From positions 6,922,001 through 6,986,000 of the forward strand of contig NZ_CP127385.1 of assembly GCF_030378205.1 (NCBI RefSeq): a stretch of DNA of 64,000 nt, given 5' to 3'. How positions within the stretch are numbered: position 1 is the first letter of the stretch; the number at the start of each line of letters is the position of its first letter. Of this stretch, positions 1 through 7,396 are shown piece after piece. The notes under the pieces were generated by a model that saw nothing but the letters and a program-made list of their open reading frames with translations, made no database searches and was not told the origin of the DNA. Source of the DNA: Bradyrhizobium sp. NP1. Its GTDB lineage: Bacteria; Pseudomonadota; Alphaproteobacteria; Rhizobiales; Xanthobacteraceae. A program made the translations under genes and the position numbers.

Positions 1-288
1 GACGAAACAGGCCGCCATCGAATGCGTCGGCTTGGCCGACAGCGCGCGATAGAGCTCCTCGATCGATTCACCGGACCAGAACGCCTGCTCGAAGCGATCC
101 ATCGCGCGGCGCGTGCGCGCATAGAGAAACAGCTTGTCGATCGCGATCGCCCACACCCAGACCGAACAGGAAAGCAGCCCGAGCATGACCGCTTTCACGA
201 TCCAGTGGGCCTGCAGGAACAGCGCAATCAGCGATACGTCGGCGGATGGCAGCGGCAGCGCTGCCTGTGCCACGTCAGCCGGATTCAT
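1..288 (-). CDS. tolQ: TolQ, proton-channel subunit of the Tol-Pal system (N-terminal 96 residues; runs off the left edge)
   Basis: Reading from the ATG at 288 toward base 1 gives an open frame of 96 codons with no stop. A short N-terminus is followed by a hydrophobic segment at about residues 20-48 (LIALFLQAHW, then a run through VWVWAIAI) and by the charged DKLFLYARTRRAMDRFEQAFWSG stretch cut here to its ends (DKLFLYAR, FEQAFWSG), as in TolQ/ExbB/MotA family proteins. TolQ with TolR forms the inner-membrane proton-driven motor of Tol-Pal, which keeps the outer membrane constricted at division. In most proteobacteria ybgC lies directly upstream. Here ybgC is 16.4 kb away on the same strand, with unrelated genes between. 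The family is clear; the rest of the gene lies outside the window. Confidence 0.9.
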   Translation of the reverse strand, partial: MNPADVAQAALPLPSADVSLIALFLQAHWIVKAVMLGLLSCSVWVWAIAIDKLFLYARTRRAMDRFEQAFWSGESIEELYRALSAKPTHSMAACFV

Positions 289-818
289 GAGCGGTATCCT
301 TCATAACCCAATTGTCCCTTAACGCCCGGGAGCTGCGGCTGCCGATTCCGATAGCCGCGACCGGACGCGGCGACGAGCGCCTGCGCGAAAAGCCCCTGTT
401 CTGTCGCATGGAAGGCCCGCCGAAGCCTGAGGCCCTGCATTCCCTGCCAAGATGTCAAAACAAGGGCTTTTTTCGCGACGATACGCCTCCTACCAGACGC
501 CGATCGTCGTTAACGGGCGGTTACCAAAGGAGAATTTGGCTGCGGGAAAGCGCCGCGGACCAATCCCTTGGGCATGAGGCATCGCGCGATCGGTGCATTT
601 TACGAAAAATATCGCAAAATCAAGGGGAAAGCAGGCAATGACAGGCGCCACCCGACCGGCCGGCGCCCGAGCGCCCGAAAAGGGCTCGGTTCCACGGGCC
701 AAAAAGCAAACCGCCCACCGGCGCGGCGCGCAGGCGGGCGGTTCGTTGGTCCTCAGGCGCTATGGGGGCATGGACGCCTGAGGCTGCTCTGACTTCGGTT
801 GATCGGATCAGCCCGGTA
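289..818. other. Non-coding region between tolQ and the DUF2852 gene
   Basis: About 530 bases with no ORF that looks like a protein. The left part must hold the tolQ promoter, since no gene lies immediately upstream of tolQ. The right part holds a terminator for the DUF2852 gene. Nothing else is recognised. Confidence 0.6.
701..743 (-). terminator. Rho-independent terminator downstream of the DUF2852 gene
   Basis: On the minus strand AACCGCCC pairs with GGGCGGTT around a GC-rich loop, and the stem is followed by TTGCTTTTT. It lies about 75 bases past the stop codon of the gene at 819-1313, in the right orientation. Confidence 0.75.
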
Positions 819-1313
819 TCAACCCTGGCTCTGCGGCGGATCGTTCGGCGGCGTCGGGCGCTGGCGATGCTGGGCCATGAAGGCGTCGAACTCCTCCTTG
901 TCCTTGGCATGGCGCAGCCGGCTCAGGAACTCGTGGAATTCCTTCTGCTCCTCCTCGAGCCGCTGCAGCGTCTCCATGCGGTATTCGTCGAAGGCGCGAT
1001 TGCCGCTCGTGGGCGGGCCAAAGCCCCAGCCGCGACGCTCCATGCGGCCGCGCATCCGCTCCATCTTGTACTGCATGCGCTCCATCTTGTTCTGCCAGCG
1101 ATCCTGGTGGCTCCAGCACGACATCTTTCTGCTCCCGAGTGTGAAAAAGAGAAGGGCAAGTCCGATCGGCCACCAGATCAGGAAGCCGAGAATGGTCACG
1201 ATGATCCAGCCCGGATGCCACGGGCTTTCGAGCATCTGCGGGCGGTAGGGCTGCTGAGGCTGGTAGGGCTCTTCGGGGCCGCGCCATCGATTGACATCTG
1301 CGGTGTAGGCCAT
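819..1313 (-). CDS. DUF2852 family membrane-anchored protein
   Basis: A 164-residue protein. A Pro/Gln-rich N-terminus is followed by one strong hydrophobic segment at about residues 35-60 (GWIIVTILGF, LIWWPIGLAL). After it comes a charged, Met/Arg/Glu-rich, probably helical region with MERMQYKMERM and LQRLEEEQKEF. This layout is typical of DUF2852, a family of unknown function in Rhizobiales; the assignment is from memory of the family. The ATG at 1313 is preceded by a 17-bp palindrome (1349-1365) matching one at the start of the neighbouring tetR gene, so it is probably repressed by that regulator. A good terminator follows. Function unknown. Confidence 0.8.
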   Translation of the reverse strand: MAYTADVNRWRGPEEPYQPQQPYRPQMLESPWHPGWIIVTILGFLIWWPIGLALLFFTLGSRKMSCWSHQDRWQNKMERMQYKMERMRGRMERRGWGFGPPTSGNRAFDEYRMETLQRLEEEQKEFHEFLSRLRHAKDKEEFDAFMAQHRQRPTPPNDPPQSQG

Positions 1314-1348
1314 TTCCCGTCTCCATCACGGCGTCACGCCGTTGTGAA

Positions 1349-1365
1349 TGTAAATAACATTTACA
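1349..1365. promoter_or_regulatory. TetR-type operator upstream of the DUF2852 gene
   Basis: Perfect inverted repeat TGTAAAT-AAC-ATTTACA, 36 bases upstream of the ATG at 1313. The same pattern with two changed bases (TGTGAAT-GGC-TTTTACA) lies on the start codon of the adjacent tetR gene. Two related sites in one locus support a shared repressor. Confidence 0.7.
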
Positions 1366-1420
1366 TACCTATCCCATCCCCCGGTTTTGTCAAGCTGGCC
1401 GCTCCGGGGCCTCTCAAAAA

Positions 1421-2128
1421 TTATTTTGGCTTGCCCCAGGGGCCGGCGGGCTTGCTTTCGGCCTCAGCCGACCCATCCGCGGGCCGGCGGTCGGTCGGGA
1501 AGCCCAGCCCGCGCAGGTAGATCAGCACTTCGGCCTCCAGCAATTCCTCCGGCGACATCGGCAGCTTGCGCCGCGCCGCATCGCCGCGCGCAAACAGCGA
1601 GGCGACGCCGTGCGACATCGACCAGATGTGCAGCGCCATCATCATTGCCGGCGGTCGCGGCGAACCCGCCGGCACCAGCGCCGCAAGCCGCTCGGCGGCC
1701 GCGCGCAGCACGCCGAAGGCGCGCTCGCTCGCTGTCAGAAGCGTCGGATTGACATCGACAGGGAGCCCGGACTCGTACATCGCCGAATAGAAGGCGGGCT
1801 CGTTGCGGGCGAACGCCAGATAGGATTTGCCGACCCGCTCGAACGCCGTGATCGTGTCGGGCCGGCCGTCGTCCCACGCCGCCGTCAGCATCGCCTCGAA
1901 CTGCTCGAAGCCGCGCTGGGCGATCGAGGACAGCAATTCATCGCGGTCGCGGAAATGGCGGTAGGGTGCGGCGGGGCTGACGCCCGCCATGCGCGCGGCG
2001 TCTGCAAAGGTGAACCCGGCCGCGCCCTTCTGCGCGATCAGGTCGAGCGCGGCCTGCAGCAGCGCCTCTTTCAGATTGCCATGATGATAGCCGCGTTCGC
2101 TGCGGCCCTGATCCTTGCGCCAGCTCAT
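1421..2128 (-). CDS. TetR/AcrR family transcriptional regulator (WHG-type C-terminal domain)
   Basis: 235 residues from the ATG at 2128. The N-terminal HTH domain (GYHHGNLKEALL, then FTFADAARMAGVS and APYRHFRDRDELL) fits the TetR fold with recognition helix near residues 38-55. The C-terminal part with MALHIWSMSHGVASL matches the WHG-type ligand-binding domain of this family. An ATG ten codons upstream (2158) is possible, but the inner ATG fits the family's usual length, and the operator-like palindrome 2128-2144 then overlaps the start, as expected for autorepression. It is transcribed toward the DUF2852 gene, whose upstream region carries the same palindrome. The ligand cannot be told. Confidence 0.88.
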   Translation of the reverse strand: MSWRKDQGRSERGYHHGNLKEALLQAALDLIAQKGAAGFTFADAARMAGVSPAAPYRHFRDRDELLSSIAQRGFEQFEAMLTAAWDDGRPDTITAFERVGKSYLAFARNEPAFYSAMYESGLPVDVNPTLLTASERAFGVLRAAAERLAALVPAGSPRPPAMMMALHIWSMSHGVASLFARGDAARRKLPMSPEELLEAEVLIYLRGLGFPTDRRPADGSAEAESKPAGPWGKPK

Positions 2129-2144
2129 GTGAATGGCTTTTACA
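2128..2144. promoter_or_regulatory. Probable autoregulatory operator of the tetR gene
   Basis: TGTGAAT-GGC-TTTTACA, an imperfect copy of the palindrome at 1349-1365 with the same 7-3-7 geometry. It overlaps the first base of the tetR start codon, where bound repressor would block expression. Confidence 0.55.
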
Positions 2145-2188
2145 TGAGCCGGGCGCAAAGGTCACCAAGGGAGGAGGCGGAAAGTCAA

Positions 2189-2605
2189 TTAACCGCGCAG
2201 GGACTTCTGCAGCTCGGGAAACCCGGCCGCCGCGGCCTGAACGTCGGCGGGGAAATCCGCCATTTCCTGCACCTGGCGGATTTCGATGATCTCGTTTTGC
2301 GAGGCCGGGCACTTTTTGGCCCATTCGACCGCTTCCTCGCGGGACTTCACCTCGATCATCCAGTAGCCGCCGAGCACTTCCTTGGATTCGGTGAACGGGC
2401 CATCGGTGACGATCGGCTCGCCGGTGGCAAAGGACACGCGCGCGCCCATCGAGGGCGGGTGCAGGCCGTCGAGCGTGATCAGGATGCCCGCATCCTTCAG
2501 CGCCTCGTTGTATCGCATCATCGCGGCCACCCGCTCGGGATCGAGCTTCACGTCCGGCGGGGCGGTCTCGTAGCCGAGCGGGATCATCAGCATCATGAAA
2601 CGCAT
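2189..2605 (-). CDS. YCII/DGPF-domain protein
   Basis: 138 residues. It begins MRFMMLMIPLGYE and carries the family core TDGPFTESKEVLGGYWMIEV (residues about 67-86) with a conserved DGPF. The fold is ferredoxin-like, and the family includes dehydratase-like and chlorohydrolase-accessory proteins, though most members have no known reaction. It is the second gene of a pair with the YCII gene at 2637-3056 (31-base gap). The pair sits behind an ECF42-type promoter (3108-3134). YCII proteins are the hallmark partners of ECF42 sigma factors, and an ECF42 gene lies at 12830-14122, so this is inferred to be a regulon member. Substrate unknown. Confidence 0.85.
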   Translation of the reverse strand: MRFMMLMIPLGYETAPPDVKLDPERVAAMMRYNEALKDAGILITLDGLHPPSMGARVSFATGEPIVTDGPFTESKEVLGGYWMIEVKSREEAVEWAKKCPASQNEIIEIRQVQEMADFPADVQAAAAGFPELQKSLRG

Positions 2606-2636
2606 GGGAGGGTCCTCTTCGCAATTGGTTCGGTGA

Positions 2637-3056
2637 CTACTTCTTCGCGGCCTGGGCGCGCAACCGCGCCTCCTGCTCGCGCAATTCCGGCGTCAGCGCC
2701 TCGCCGAAATCCTCGGGCGAAAACACCTGGCGGATCTCGATCTCCTCGCCGTCGAACGGCGCGCGCTTCATCCAGTCGATCGCCTCGTCGAGCGACTTCG
2801 TCTTGATCAGCCAGAAGCCCGCGACCAGGTCATCTGTCAGCGCGAACGGGCCGCGCGTCACCCTGGTCTGGCCGGCCGAGGAATATCTGATCCGCGCGCC
2901 GTTCGATGTGGGATGCAGGCCCTCGCCCGCCTCGATCACGCCGGCCTTCGCCATCTCCTCGTTGAACTTGCCCATCGCGGTCAGCATCTCCGTGCTGGGC
3001 ATCTCGCCGGCTTCGGAAGCCTTGCTGGCCTTCACAATCACCATGAATCGCATCAC
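2637..3056 (-). CDS. YCII/DGPF-domain protein, first gene of a pair
   Basis: 139 residues, beginning MMRFMVIVKASKASEAGEMP. The family core is TRGPFALTDDLVAGFWLIKT near residues 65-84, where the usual DGPF has become RGPF. It is similar in length and layout to the next gene but clearly diverged, so the two are old paralogues. The ATG at 3056 is 51 bases downstream of the -10 element of the TGTCGG-N17-CGTC promoter. Together with the YCII gene at 14119 this makes three YCII proteins tied to one sigma factor. Reaction unknown. Confidence 0.85.
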   Translation of the reverse strand: MMRFMVIVKASKASEAGEMPSTEMLTAMGKFNEEMAKAGVIEAGEGLHPTSNGARIRYSSAGQTRVTRGPFALTDDLVAGFWLIKTKSLDEAIDWMKRAPFDGEEIEIRQVFSPEDFGEALTPELREQEARLRAQAAKK

Positions 3057-3107
3057 TCTCTCCGTCGGTCTGGTTCGGGCCGATTAGTAGCTGGCACTCA
3101 TGGAAAA

Positions 3108-3134
3108 GACGAAGGAGCTTTTGTGACCCCGACA
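3108..3134 (-). promoter_or_regulatory. Predicted ECF42-type promoter for the YCII pair
   Basis: Reading the minus strand, TGTCGG (3134-3129) is followed after exactly 17 bases by CGTC (3111-3108). The same two elements at the same spacing occur upstream of the DoxX operon (12679-12705) and the YCII-sigma operon (14515-14541). Reported ECF42 targets use TGTCGA and CG(A/T)C. Confidence 0.75.
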
Positions 3135-3205
3135 GCGGCTTTAAAATTATTCTTGAGATAATTGCGTCGCTTTGTCGCCGGGAGCCGCGGCGGTGGGCCG
3201 GCCGA

Positions 3206-4414
3206 TCAGTCGTCGATCGCCTGATAGGCGAGCGTCCAGAAATCCGAGAGCGTGGCCGGCGGCTGCGGCGAATCCATCATCCGCTGGGTCAGAAGAATGC
3301 CCGTCAGGCCTTCCCTTGGATCGGAATACCAGGAGGTGCCGTAGCCACCGTCCCAGCCGAAGCGTCCGGGCACGCTGCAAAGGTCGTCGCGCCGGGTGAA
3401 TACCGAGAGACCAAAACCCCAGCCCCTGTTGTCGCCGAAGAACAGCTCCGAACCCTGCTTCTGCCCTGCCGTGAGCTGGTCCGTCGTCATCAGCTCGATT
3501 GAAGGACGCGACAGGATGCGCTCCGCGCCGAGCCGGCCGCCGTTGAGCATCATCTGGGCAAAGGCGTTGAAATCATCCGCGGTCGAGACGAGGCCGGCGC
3601 TGCCGTTCTCGAATAAAGGAGGATTGGCGAACTTGCCCCTTTCGGGATCATCGAACACCTTCAACTCGCCGCTCGCGTGATCGCGCATGTAGCTGGTCGC
3701 GAAGCGATCGCGCTTCTCCGCCGGGACGTGGAAGGCGGTATCCTTCATGCCGAGCGGCACGAAGATGCGCTCGCGCAGGAATTGCCCGAAGCTCATGCCG
3801 GCGGCGCGCGCGATCAGCACGGAGAGGATCTCGGTGCCGGCGTTATAGAGCCAGCGCTCGCCGGGCTGGTAGGCCAGCGGCAGCGCTCCGTAGCGCCGCA
3901 TCAGTTCATCGGGCGCAAACGCCGGAAACACCGGACCCGGCGCAAAGCCCGCTTCCGCGATCGCCCTCTGGATCGGATAGCGGTCGGGAAACGCCATGAT
4001 CATGCCGAGCCCGAAGCGGAAGGTGAGGAGATCGCGCAGCGTGATGGCGCGCTGCGCCGGCACGGTGTCGTCGACCGCGGCATCGATGGCGCGCAGCACC
4101 TTGCGGTCGGCCAGTTCCGGCAGCCAGCGATCGACGGGGTCGTCGAGCCGGAGCCGGCATTCCTCCACCAGGATCATGGCGGCGACCGCGGTGACCGGCT
4201 TGGTCATCGAGGTGATGCGGAAGATGGTGTCGCGCCGCATCGGCGCGCCGCCGAAGGCCTGGCGGCCGATGACGTCGACATGAATGTCGCCGCCGCGGCT
4301 CACCAGCGTCACCAGGCCCGGCATCGCGCCGGCCGCGACATGGGCCGCCATCACCTCATGCATGCGCCCGAGGCGCGCCGCGGATAGTCCACCGGACCCG
4401 GATGCTGTCGGCAT
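3206..4414 (-). CDS. Serine hydrolase of the beta-lactamase / class C esterase family
   Basis: 402 residues from the ATG at 4414, preceded by a GGAGAG ribosome-binding site. The catalytic SxxK is in ITSMTKPVTA (Ser-Met-Thr-Lys, about residue 70), and the YxN motif is LYNAGTEILSV (about residue 190). A late GWGFGLSV block and WDGGYGTSWYSDP stand where class C enzymes have their third motif. No signal peptide is visible, so a cytoplasmic esterase or amidase is more likely than a secreted beta-lactamase. It heads a run with an NTF2-like protein and a glutathione transferase on the same strand. The frame stays open far upstream, but that extension overlays the NTF2-like gene and is not coding. 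Substrate unknown. Confidence 0.88.
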   Translation of the reverse strand: MPTASGSGGLSAARLGRMHEVMAAHVAAGAMPGLVTLVSRGGDIHVDVIGRQAFGGAPMRRDTIFRITSMTKPVTAVAAMILVEECRLRLDDPVDRWLPELADRKVLRAIDAAVDDTVPAQRAITLRDLLTFRFGLGMIMAFPDRYPIQRAIAEAGFAPGPVFPAFAPDELMRRYGALPLAYQPGERWLYNAGTEILSVLIARAAGMSFGQFLRERIFVPLGMKDTAFHVPAEKRDRFATSYMRDHASGELKVFDDPERGKFANPPLFENGSAGLVSTADDFNAFAQMMLNGGRLGAERILSRPSIELMTTDQLTAGQKQGSELFFGDNRGWGFGLSVFTRRDDLCSVPGRFGWDGGYGTSWYSDPREGLTGILLTQRMMDSPQPPATLSDFWTLAYQAIDD

Positions 4415-4469
4415 TTGCTGTCTCTCCTCGAATCCGAACGGGATGGCTGGAGGCGTGTTCGACTTGCGG

Positions 4470-4838
4470 CTATCGCGGCCGCGGCTCGAAGACCCCGCTG
4501 CGGTAGCTGGCGCCGAAATAGACGTCGATGCTGCGCACCTTGTCGCAGGCAAAGACGAACACTTCGGTGTTGCGAAAGGACGTGCCGTCCCTGGCGACGC
4601 AGCGATAGGTGACGAAGGCGGCATCGCCGTCGACGACGATCCGCTCGAGCTCGTGCCGGCCGATCCAGTCGCTGCCCTTCCAGCAGCGCTCGAAATAGGT
4701 CGCCTTGTCGATCCGGTCGTCATAAGGGCTGGTGAAGCGAAAATCGTCGGCCAGCGCGTCTTCGACCGCCTTGCGGTCGTTGGCGAGATAGGCCGCGAAA
4801 ATGGCGCGGATCGCATCCGCGCGGTGCTGCGCGGACAT
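4470..4838 (-). CDS. NTF2-like / SnoaL-like domain protein
   Basis: 122 residues with the cone-shaped NTF2-like pattern: an N-terminal helix (RADAIRAIFAAYLANDRKAV), then DDFRFTSPYDDRIDKATYFER, and C-terminal strands ending in the VYFGASYRSG region. Family members include isomerases, cyclases and binding proteins, and nothing here fixes a reaction. Its ATG directly follows the stop codon of the glutathione transferase gene, so the two are probably translated together. The pairing suggests a role in processing small electrophilic compounds (inference). Confidence 0.8.
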   Translation of the reverse strand: MSAQHRADAIRAIFAAYLANDRKAVEDALADDFRFTSPYDDRIDKATYFERCWKGSDWIGRHELERIVVDGDAAFVTYRCVARDGTSFRNTEVFVFACDKVRSIDVYFGASYRSGVFEPRPR

Positions 4839-5495
4839 TCAGCCGTTCTCCTGCGGAAACATGTGAAAATAGGGCTCGGCCTCCTTGATGACGCGGGCAA
4901 CCGACGGCCGGGCCAACAGCCGCGCGAGATAGGCGGCGGCGTTTTGATGGCTATTGCCGAGCGGCTCGACCTTGTTGCCGTAGAACAGCACCGGCAGCGC
5001 CGCGCAATCGGCCATCGTGAACGCATCGCCCATGGCCCAGCCGCCCTTTTCCATCTGCGCGTCGATCATGCGGTAGGCGGTGCGCAACTGGCCGCGCGCC
5101 TCCGCAACGCCATGCGGGTCCTTGCTGTCGGCGGGACGAAGCCGGTCGCCGACGATCTTCTGCATCGGCAGGTGCGCATAGAGGTCGTAGAAGCGATCCC
5201 GCAGCCTGACCTGCAGCGCGCGAGCCGGATCATCGGAAAGGAAACGTGTCCGTCCAGGATAATGGGAATCGAGATATTCGATGATGATGCTCGATTCCGG
5301 GACGATCTCGCCCCTGCCCTTGTCTTCCAGCACCGGAAAACGGCCGATCGGCCACAATCGCAGCAGCGCGGCGCGCTCGGCTTCGTCACCGAGGTTGACC
5401 GGGTTGGGCGTGAACGGCGTGTCGTTCTCGTAGAGCGCGGTCAGCGCCTTCCAGCAGAAGGACGACAAGGGGTGGAAATGCAACGTCAGCGACAT
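4839..5495 (-). CDS. Glutathione S-transferase family protein
   Basis: 218 residues. The N-terminal thioredoxin-like domain (LTLHFHPLSSFCWKALTALYEN) has the conserved PESSIIIEYLDSHYPG glutathione-binding segment at about residues 65-80. The helical C-terminal domain contains the usual N-capping box region (FTMADCAALPVLFY). It adds glutathione to, or isomerises, electrophiles in the cytoplasm. Downstream, its stop codon abuts the NTF2-like start. Upstream is a broken reductase gene (5505-5852). The specific class is not determined. Confidence 0.88.
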   Translation of the reverse strand: MSLTLHFHPLSSFCWKALTALYENDTPFTPNPVNLGDEAERAALLRLWPIGRFPVLEDKGRGEIVPESSIIIEYLDSHYPGRTRFLSDDPARALQVRLRDRFYDLYAHLPMQKIVGDRLRPADSKDPHGVAEARGQLRTAYRMIDAQMEKGGWAMGDAFTMADCAALPVLFYGNKVEPLGNSHQNAAAYLARLLARPSVARVIKEAEPYFHMFPQENG

Positions 5496-5504
5496 GGGGT
5501 CTCC

Positions 5505-5852
5505 TTACAGCTGCGCCGGCACGTAGCACAGGATGACGACGCCGCTCGACAGCGAACGGCTGTCGCGCAGCTTGAGGTCCGCATGCCCGGCTTGAACAGC
5601 GGCGTGCCTTGGCCGAGGACGATCGGGCAAAGCCCGATCCGACATTCGTCGATCAGCCCTTGCCGAAATAAAGTCGCTGCGAGATCGGCGATGCCGAACA
5701 GCAAGATATCCCTGGCATTTTCCCGCTTCAGCCGCTCGACAACCCCAGGAACGTCGGGACCGAACAGACGTCGAGATGCCATGAGATTCGCGGTTTTCGC
5801 CTTCGACGAAGCCATCCAGCGTCACCGGGTCCCACATCATCAACCGTCCCAT
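5505..5852 (-). pseudogene. Decayed RibD-C / dihydrofolate-reductase-like gene (internal deletion and frameshift)
   Basis: The family's start is present from the ATG at 5852 (MGRLMMWDPVTLDGFVEG). The frame then changes within about 25 codons to one that reads ANLMASRRLFGPDVPG and RDILLFGIADLAATL, then IGLCPIVLGQGTPLFKPG. There a single missing base (GGCATG for an expected GGCCATG) shifts back to the first frame, which ends in LSSGVVILCYVPAQL. Intact relatives are about 180 residues, while this span codes for about 115, so some 60-70 residues of the middle are gone, probably including active-site parts. It lies between the GST operon and the divergent HxlR regulator and was probably once HxlR-controlled. 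Two independent lesions argue against a simple sequencing error. Confidence 0.75.
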
Positions 5853-5870
5853 CGTCGCCGCTCCAACTGA

Positions 5871-5900
5871 TTGCATTTTGCAACTGGTTGCAGAATGCAA
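5871..5900. promoter_or_regulatory. 30-bp palindromic operator in the divergent HxlR/reductase promoter
   Basis: Arms TTGCATTTTGCAAC and GTTGCAGAATGCAA around a 2-base centre, with one mismatch in 14 pairs. It lies 48 bases upstream of the hxlR start and 18 bases upstream of the pseudogene start. A site of this size and symmetry next to an HxlR gene is most simply its own operator. Confidence 0.75.
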
Positions 5901-5948
5901 TAACTGGTGCGATATTGCAAGCGGTCTGTGAAAGGCCGGAGCAAAGCC

Positions 5949-6455
5949 ATGACCGACGCGCAGCGCTCGGGTTGTCCGATCAATCTCTCGCTCGAGGTGC
6001 TTGGCGACAAATGGAGCCTGCTCGTGATCCGCGACATGATGTTCGGAAACCGGCGGCATTTCCGCGAGCTGCTCACCAGATCGGAGGAAGGAATCTCCTC
6101 CAATATCCTCGCCGACCGGCTGAAATCCCTGCTCGACGAGGGCGTCATCAGCCGCGAAGACGATCCCACGCACAAGCAGAAGGGAATCTACTCACTGACC
6201 GAGAAGGGCATCGAGCTGTTGCCCGTGCTCGCGCAGATGGCGGGCTGGGGCTACAAATATCTGCCGGTCAGCGAGGAGCTGGGCATCCGCGCGAAACTGC
6301 TCTCCGGCGGTGGCCCGAAGATGTGGGCCGAGTTCATGGACGAGCTGCGCGAGGTTCATCTCGGCATCAAGCAACGCCGGAAAGCCGGGGCTTCGGTGAG
6401 CGAGCGCCTGCAGGCCGCCTATGAAGCCGTCGTGCGGAAGAAGCAGGCTTCGTGA
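5949..6455 (+). CDS. HxlR family winged-helix transcriptional regulator
   Basis: 168 residues from the ATG at 5949; an in-frame ATG at 5907 would add 14 untypical residues. The HxlR winged helix is plain: CPINLSLEVLGDKWSLLVIRD near residues 9-29, RRHFRELLTRSEEGISSNIL as helix-turn-helix, and YSLTEKGIELLPVL as the wing and following helix. The N-terminal Cys9 is at the position used as a redox or aldehyde sensor in some members. Unlike minimal HxlR proteins it has about 50 extra residues at the C-terminus. The 30-bp palindrome upstream is its probable operator. The divergent target has decayed, so the regulator may now serve only itself or genes elsewhere. Confidence 0.9.
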   Translation: MTDAQRSGCPINLSLEVLGDKWSLLVIRDMMFGNRRHFRELLTRSEEGISSNILADRLKSLLDEGVISREDDPTHKQKGIYSLTEKGIELLPVLAQMAGWGYKYLPVSEELGIRAKLLSGGGPKMWAEFMDELREVHLGIKQRRKAGASVSERLQAAYEAVVRKKQAS

Positions 6456-6465
6456 TTGCAGTGTC

Positions 6466-6852
6466 TTAAGACGCCGTGGTCCACCGCCGCGTGACCTCTG
6501 TTGCGCCCTCGGCCGTCGCCTCGAAGACGGCTGAGGCCAATACCGCATGGATATGGAGCGCCGCGCTGCCGCAGTTGCGGAAGCCGTGAAGCCGGCCTGC
6601 CGGAATGATCAGCGATTGGCCCGCCGAAACGGTGACGCGCGCCTGATCGATCCACATTTCCGCCACGCCCTCGCGCACCGTCAGCACCTCCTCGACCGGA
6701 TGGTGGTGGGTCGGTGCGCCGGCGCCTGGCGCCACGCGCTGCTCGAAGATGCATAGCTGACCAGCGCCATTGCGCGCCGAGACCACCATGCGCGTTTCCA
6801 CGCCGGGGCGCCAGCGTTCCGGCGCATCATCCTGATAAGCGATCACTTTCAT
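6466..6852 (-). CDS. Cupin domain protein
   Basis: 128 residues from the ATG at 6852 (MKVIAYQDDAPERW). Cupin motif 1 is THHHPVEEVLTVREG (about residues 50-64), with three histidines and a glutamate as metal ligands. Motif 2 is PAGRLHGFRNCG (about residues 86-97), with its histidine. It is a single small beta-barrel, so a one-metal enzyme or sensor; the reaction is not inferable. It ends 10 bases from the hxlR stop (convergent) and has no partner gene. Confidence 0.85.
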   Translation of the reverse strand: MKVIAYQDDAPERWRPGVETRMVVSARNGAGQLCIFEQRVAPGAGAPTHHHPVEEVLTVREGVAEMWIDQARVTVSAGQSLIIPAGRLHGFRNCGSAALHIHAVLASAVFEATAEGATEVTRRWTTAS

Positions 6853-7034
6853 CGACGTTTTCCTTCCGCTTGCACCGGACTCGGCGCGGCGAGTTCTCCA
6901 CTTCATTCATGCAGGTTTTCGCGCACGCAACATGACGCCGTTACCTACCGCGCCTAAGCTGCCGGCGCCCGGCGACGGTCCGGCGCCGTGCCAGATCTGC
7001 AAGTCGCAACACCGGATCGGGGGAGTAGCACGTA

Positions 7035-7325
7035 ATGTCGGCATTACTCATCAATCTGCTCATCCAGATCGTTAGCGGCGCAATCGGCGGAAATGTGGTT
7101 GCCGGGGCGGCCAAGAACGTTGACCTTGGCACGCTCGGCAACACCGTCGCGGGCGCGATCGGCGGTGGCGCCGGTGGACAACTGCTTGGCATGCTCATAC
7201 CGCTTCTTGCCAACAGCGCCGCAACGCCGGATATCGGTGCCATCGTCGGCCAGGTGGCCGGCGGCGGTGTCGCGGGCGCCATTCTCACCGCCATCGTCGG
7301 CGCCATCAAGAACAGAACGGCTTGA
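7035..7325 (+). CDS. Small hydrophobic glycine-rich protein, unknown function
   Basis: 96 residues, begun by an ATG behind a GGGGGAG ribosome-binding site. Nearly the whole chain is Gly/Ala/Ile/Leu-rich with G-x(3)-G spacing (NVVAGAAKN, GAIGGGAGGQLLG, VAGGGVAGAILTAIVGAI), a glycine-zipper-like pattern suited to membrane insertion or self-association. No signal peptidase site is visible. It stands alone between the cupin and the SDR gene. I do not recognise a named family; a conserved hypothetical of Bradyrhizobium type is likely. Confidence 0.7.
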   Translation: MSALLINLLIQIVSGAIGGNVVAGAAKNVDLGTLGNTVAGAIGGGAGGQLLGMLIPLLANSAATPDIGAIVGQVAGGGVAGAILTAIVGAIKNRTA

Positions 7326-7396
7326 CCGATCCACGAGGCGGGGTGCGGCATTTAAGTGCCGCATTTCGCCGACCATGACTGCATGACAGGCTGCCG

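Noticed and set aside
4415..5026. In-frame upstream extension of the serine hydrolase to about 606 residues
   Set aside because: The extension is Arg/Ser-rich out-of-frame translation over the NTF2-like and GST genes; the family start and a ribosome-binding site are at 4414.
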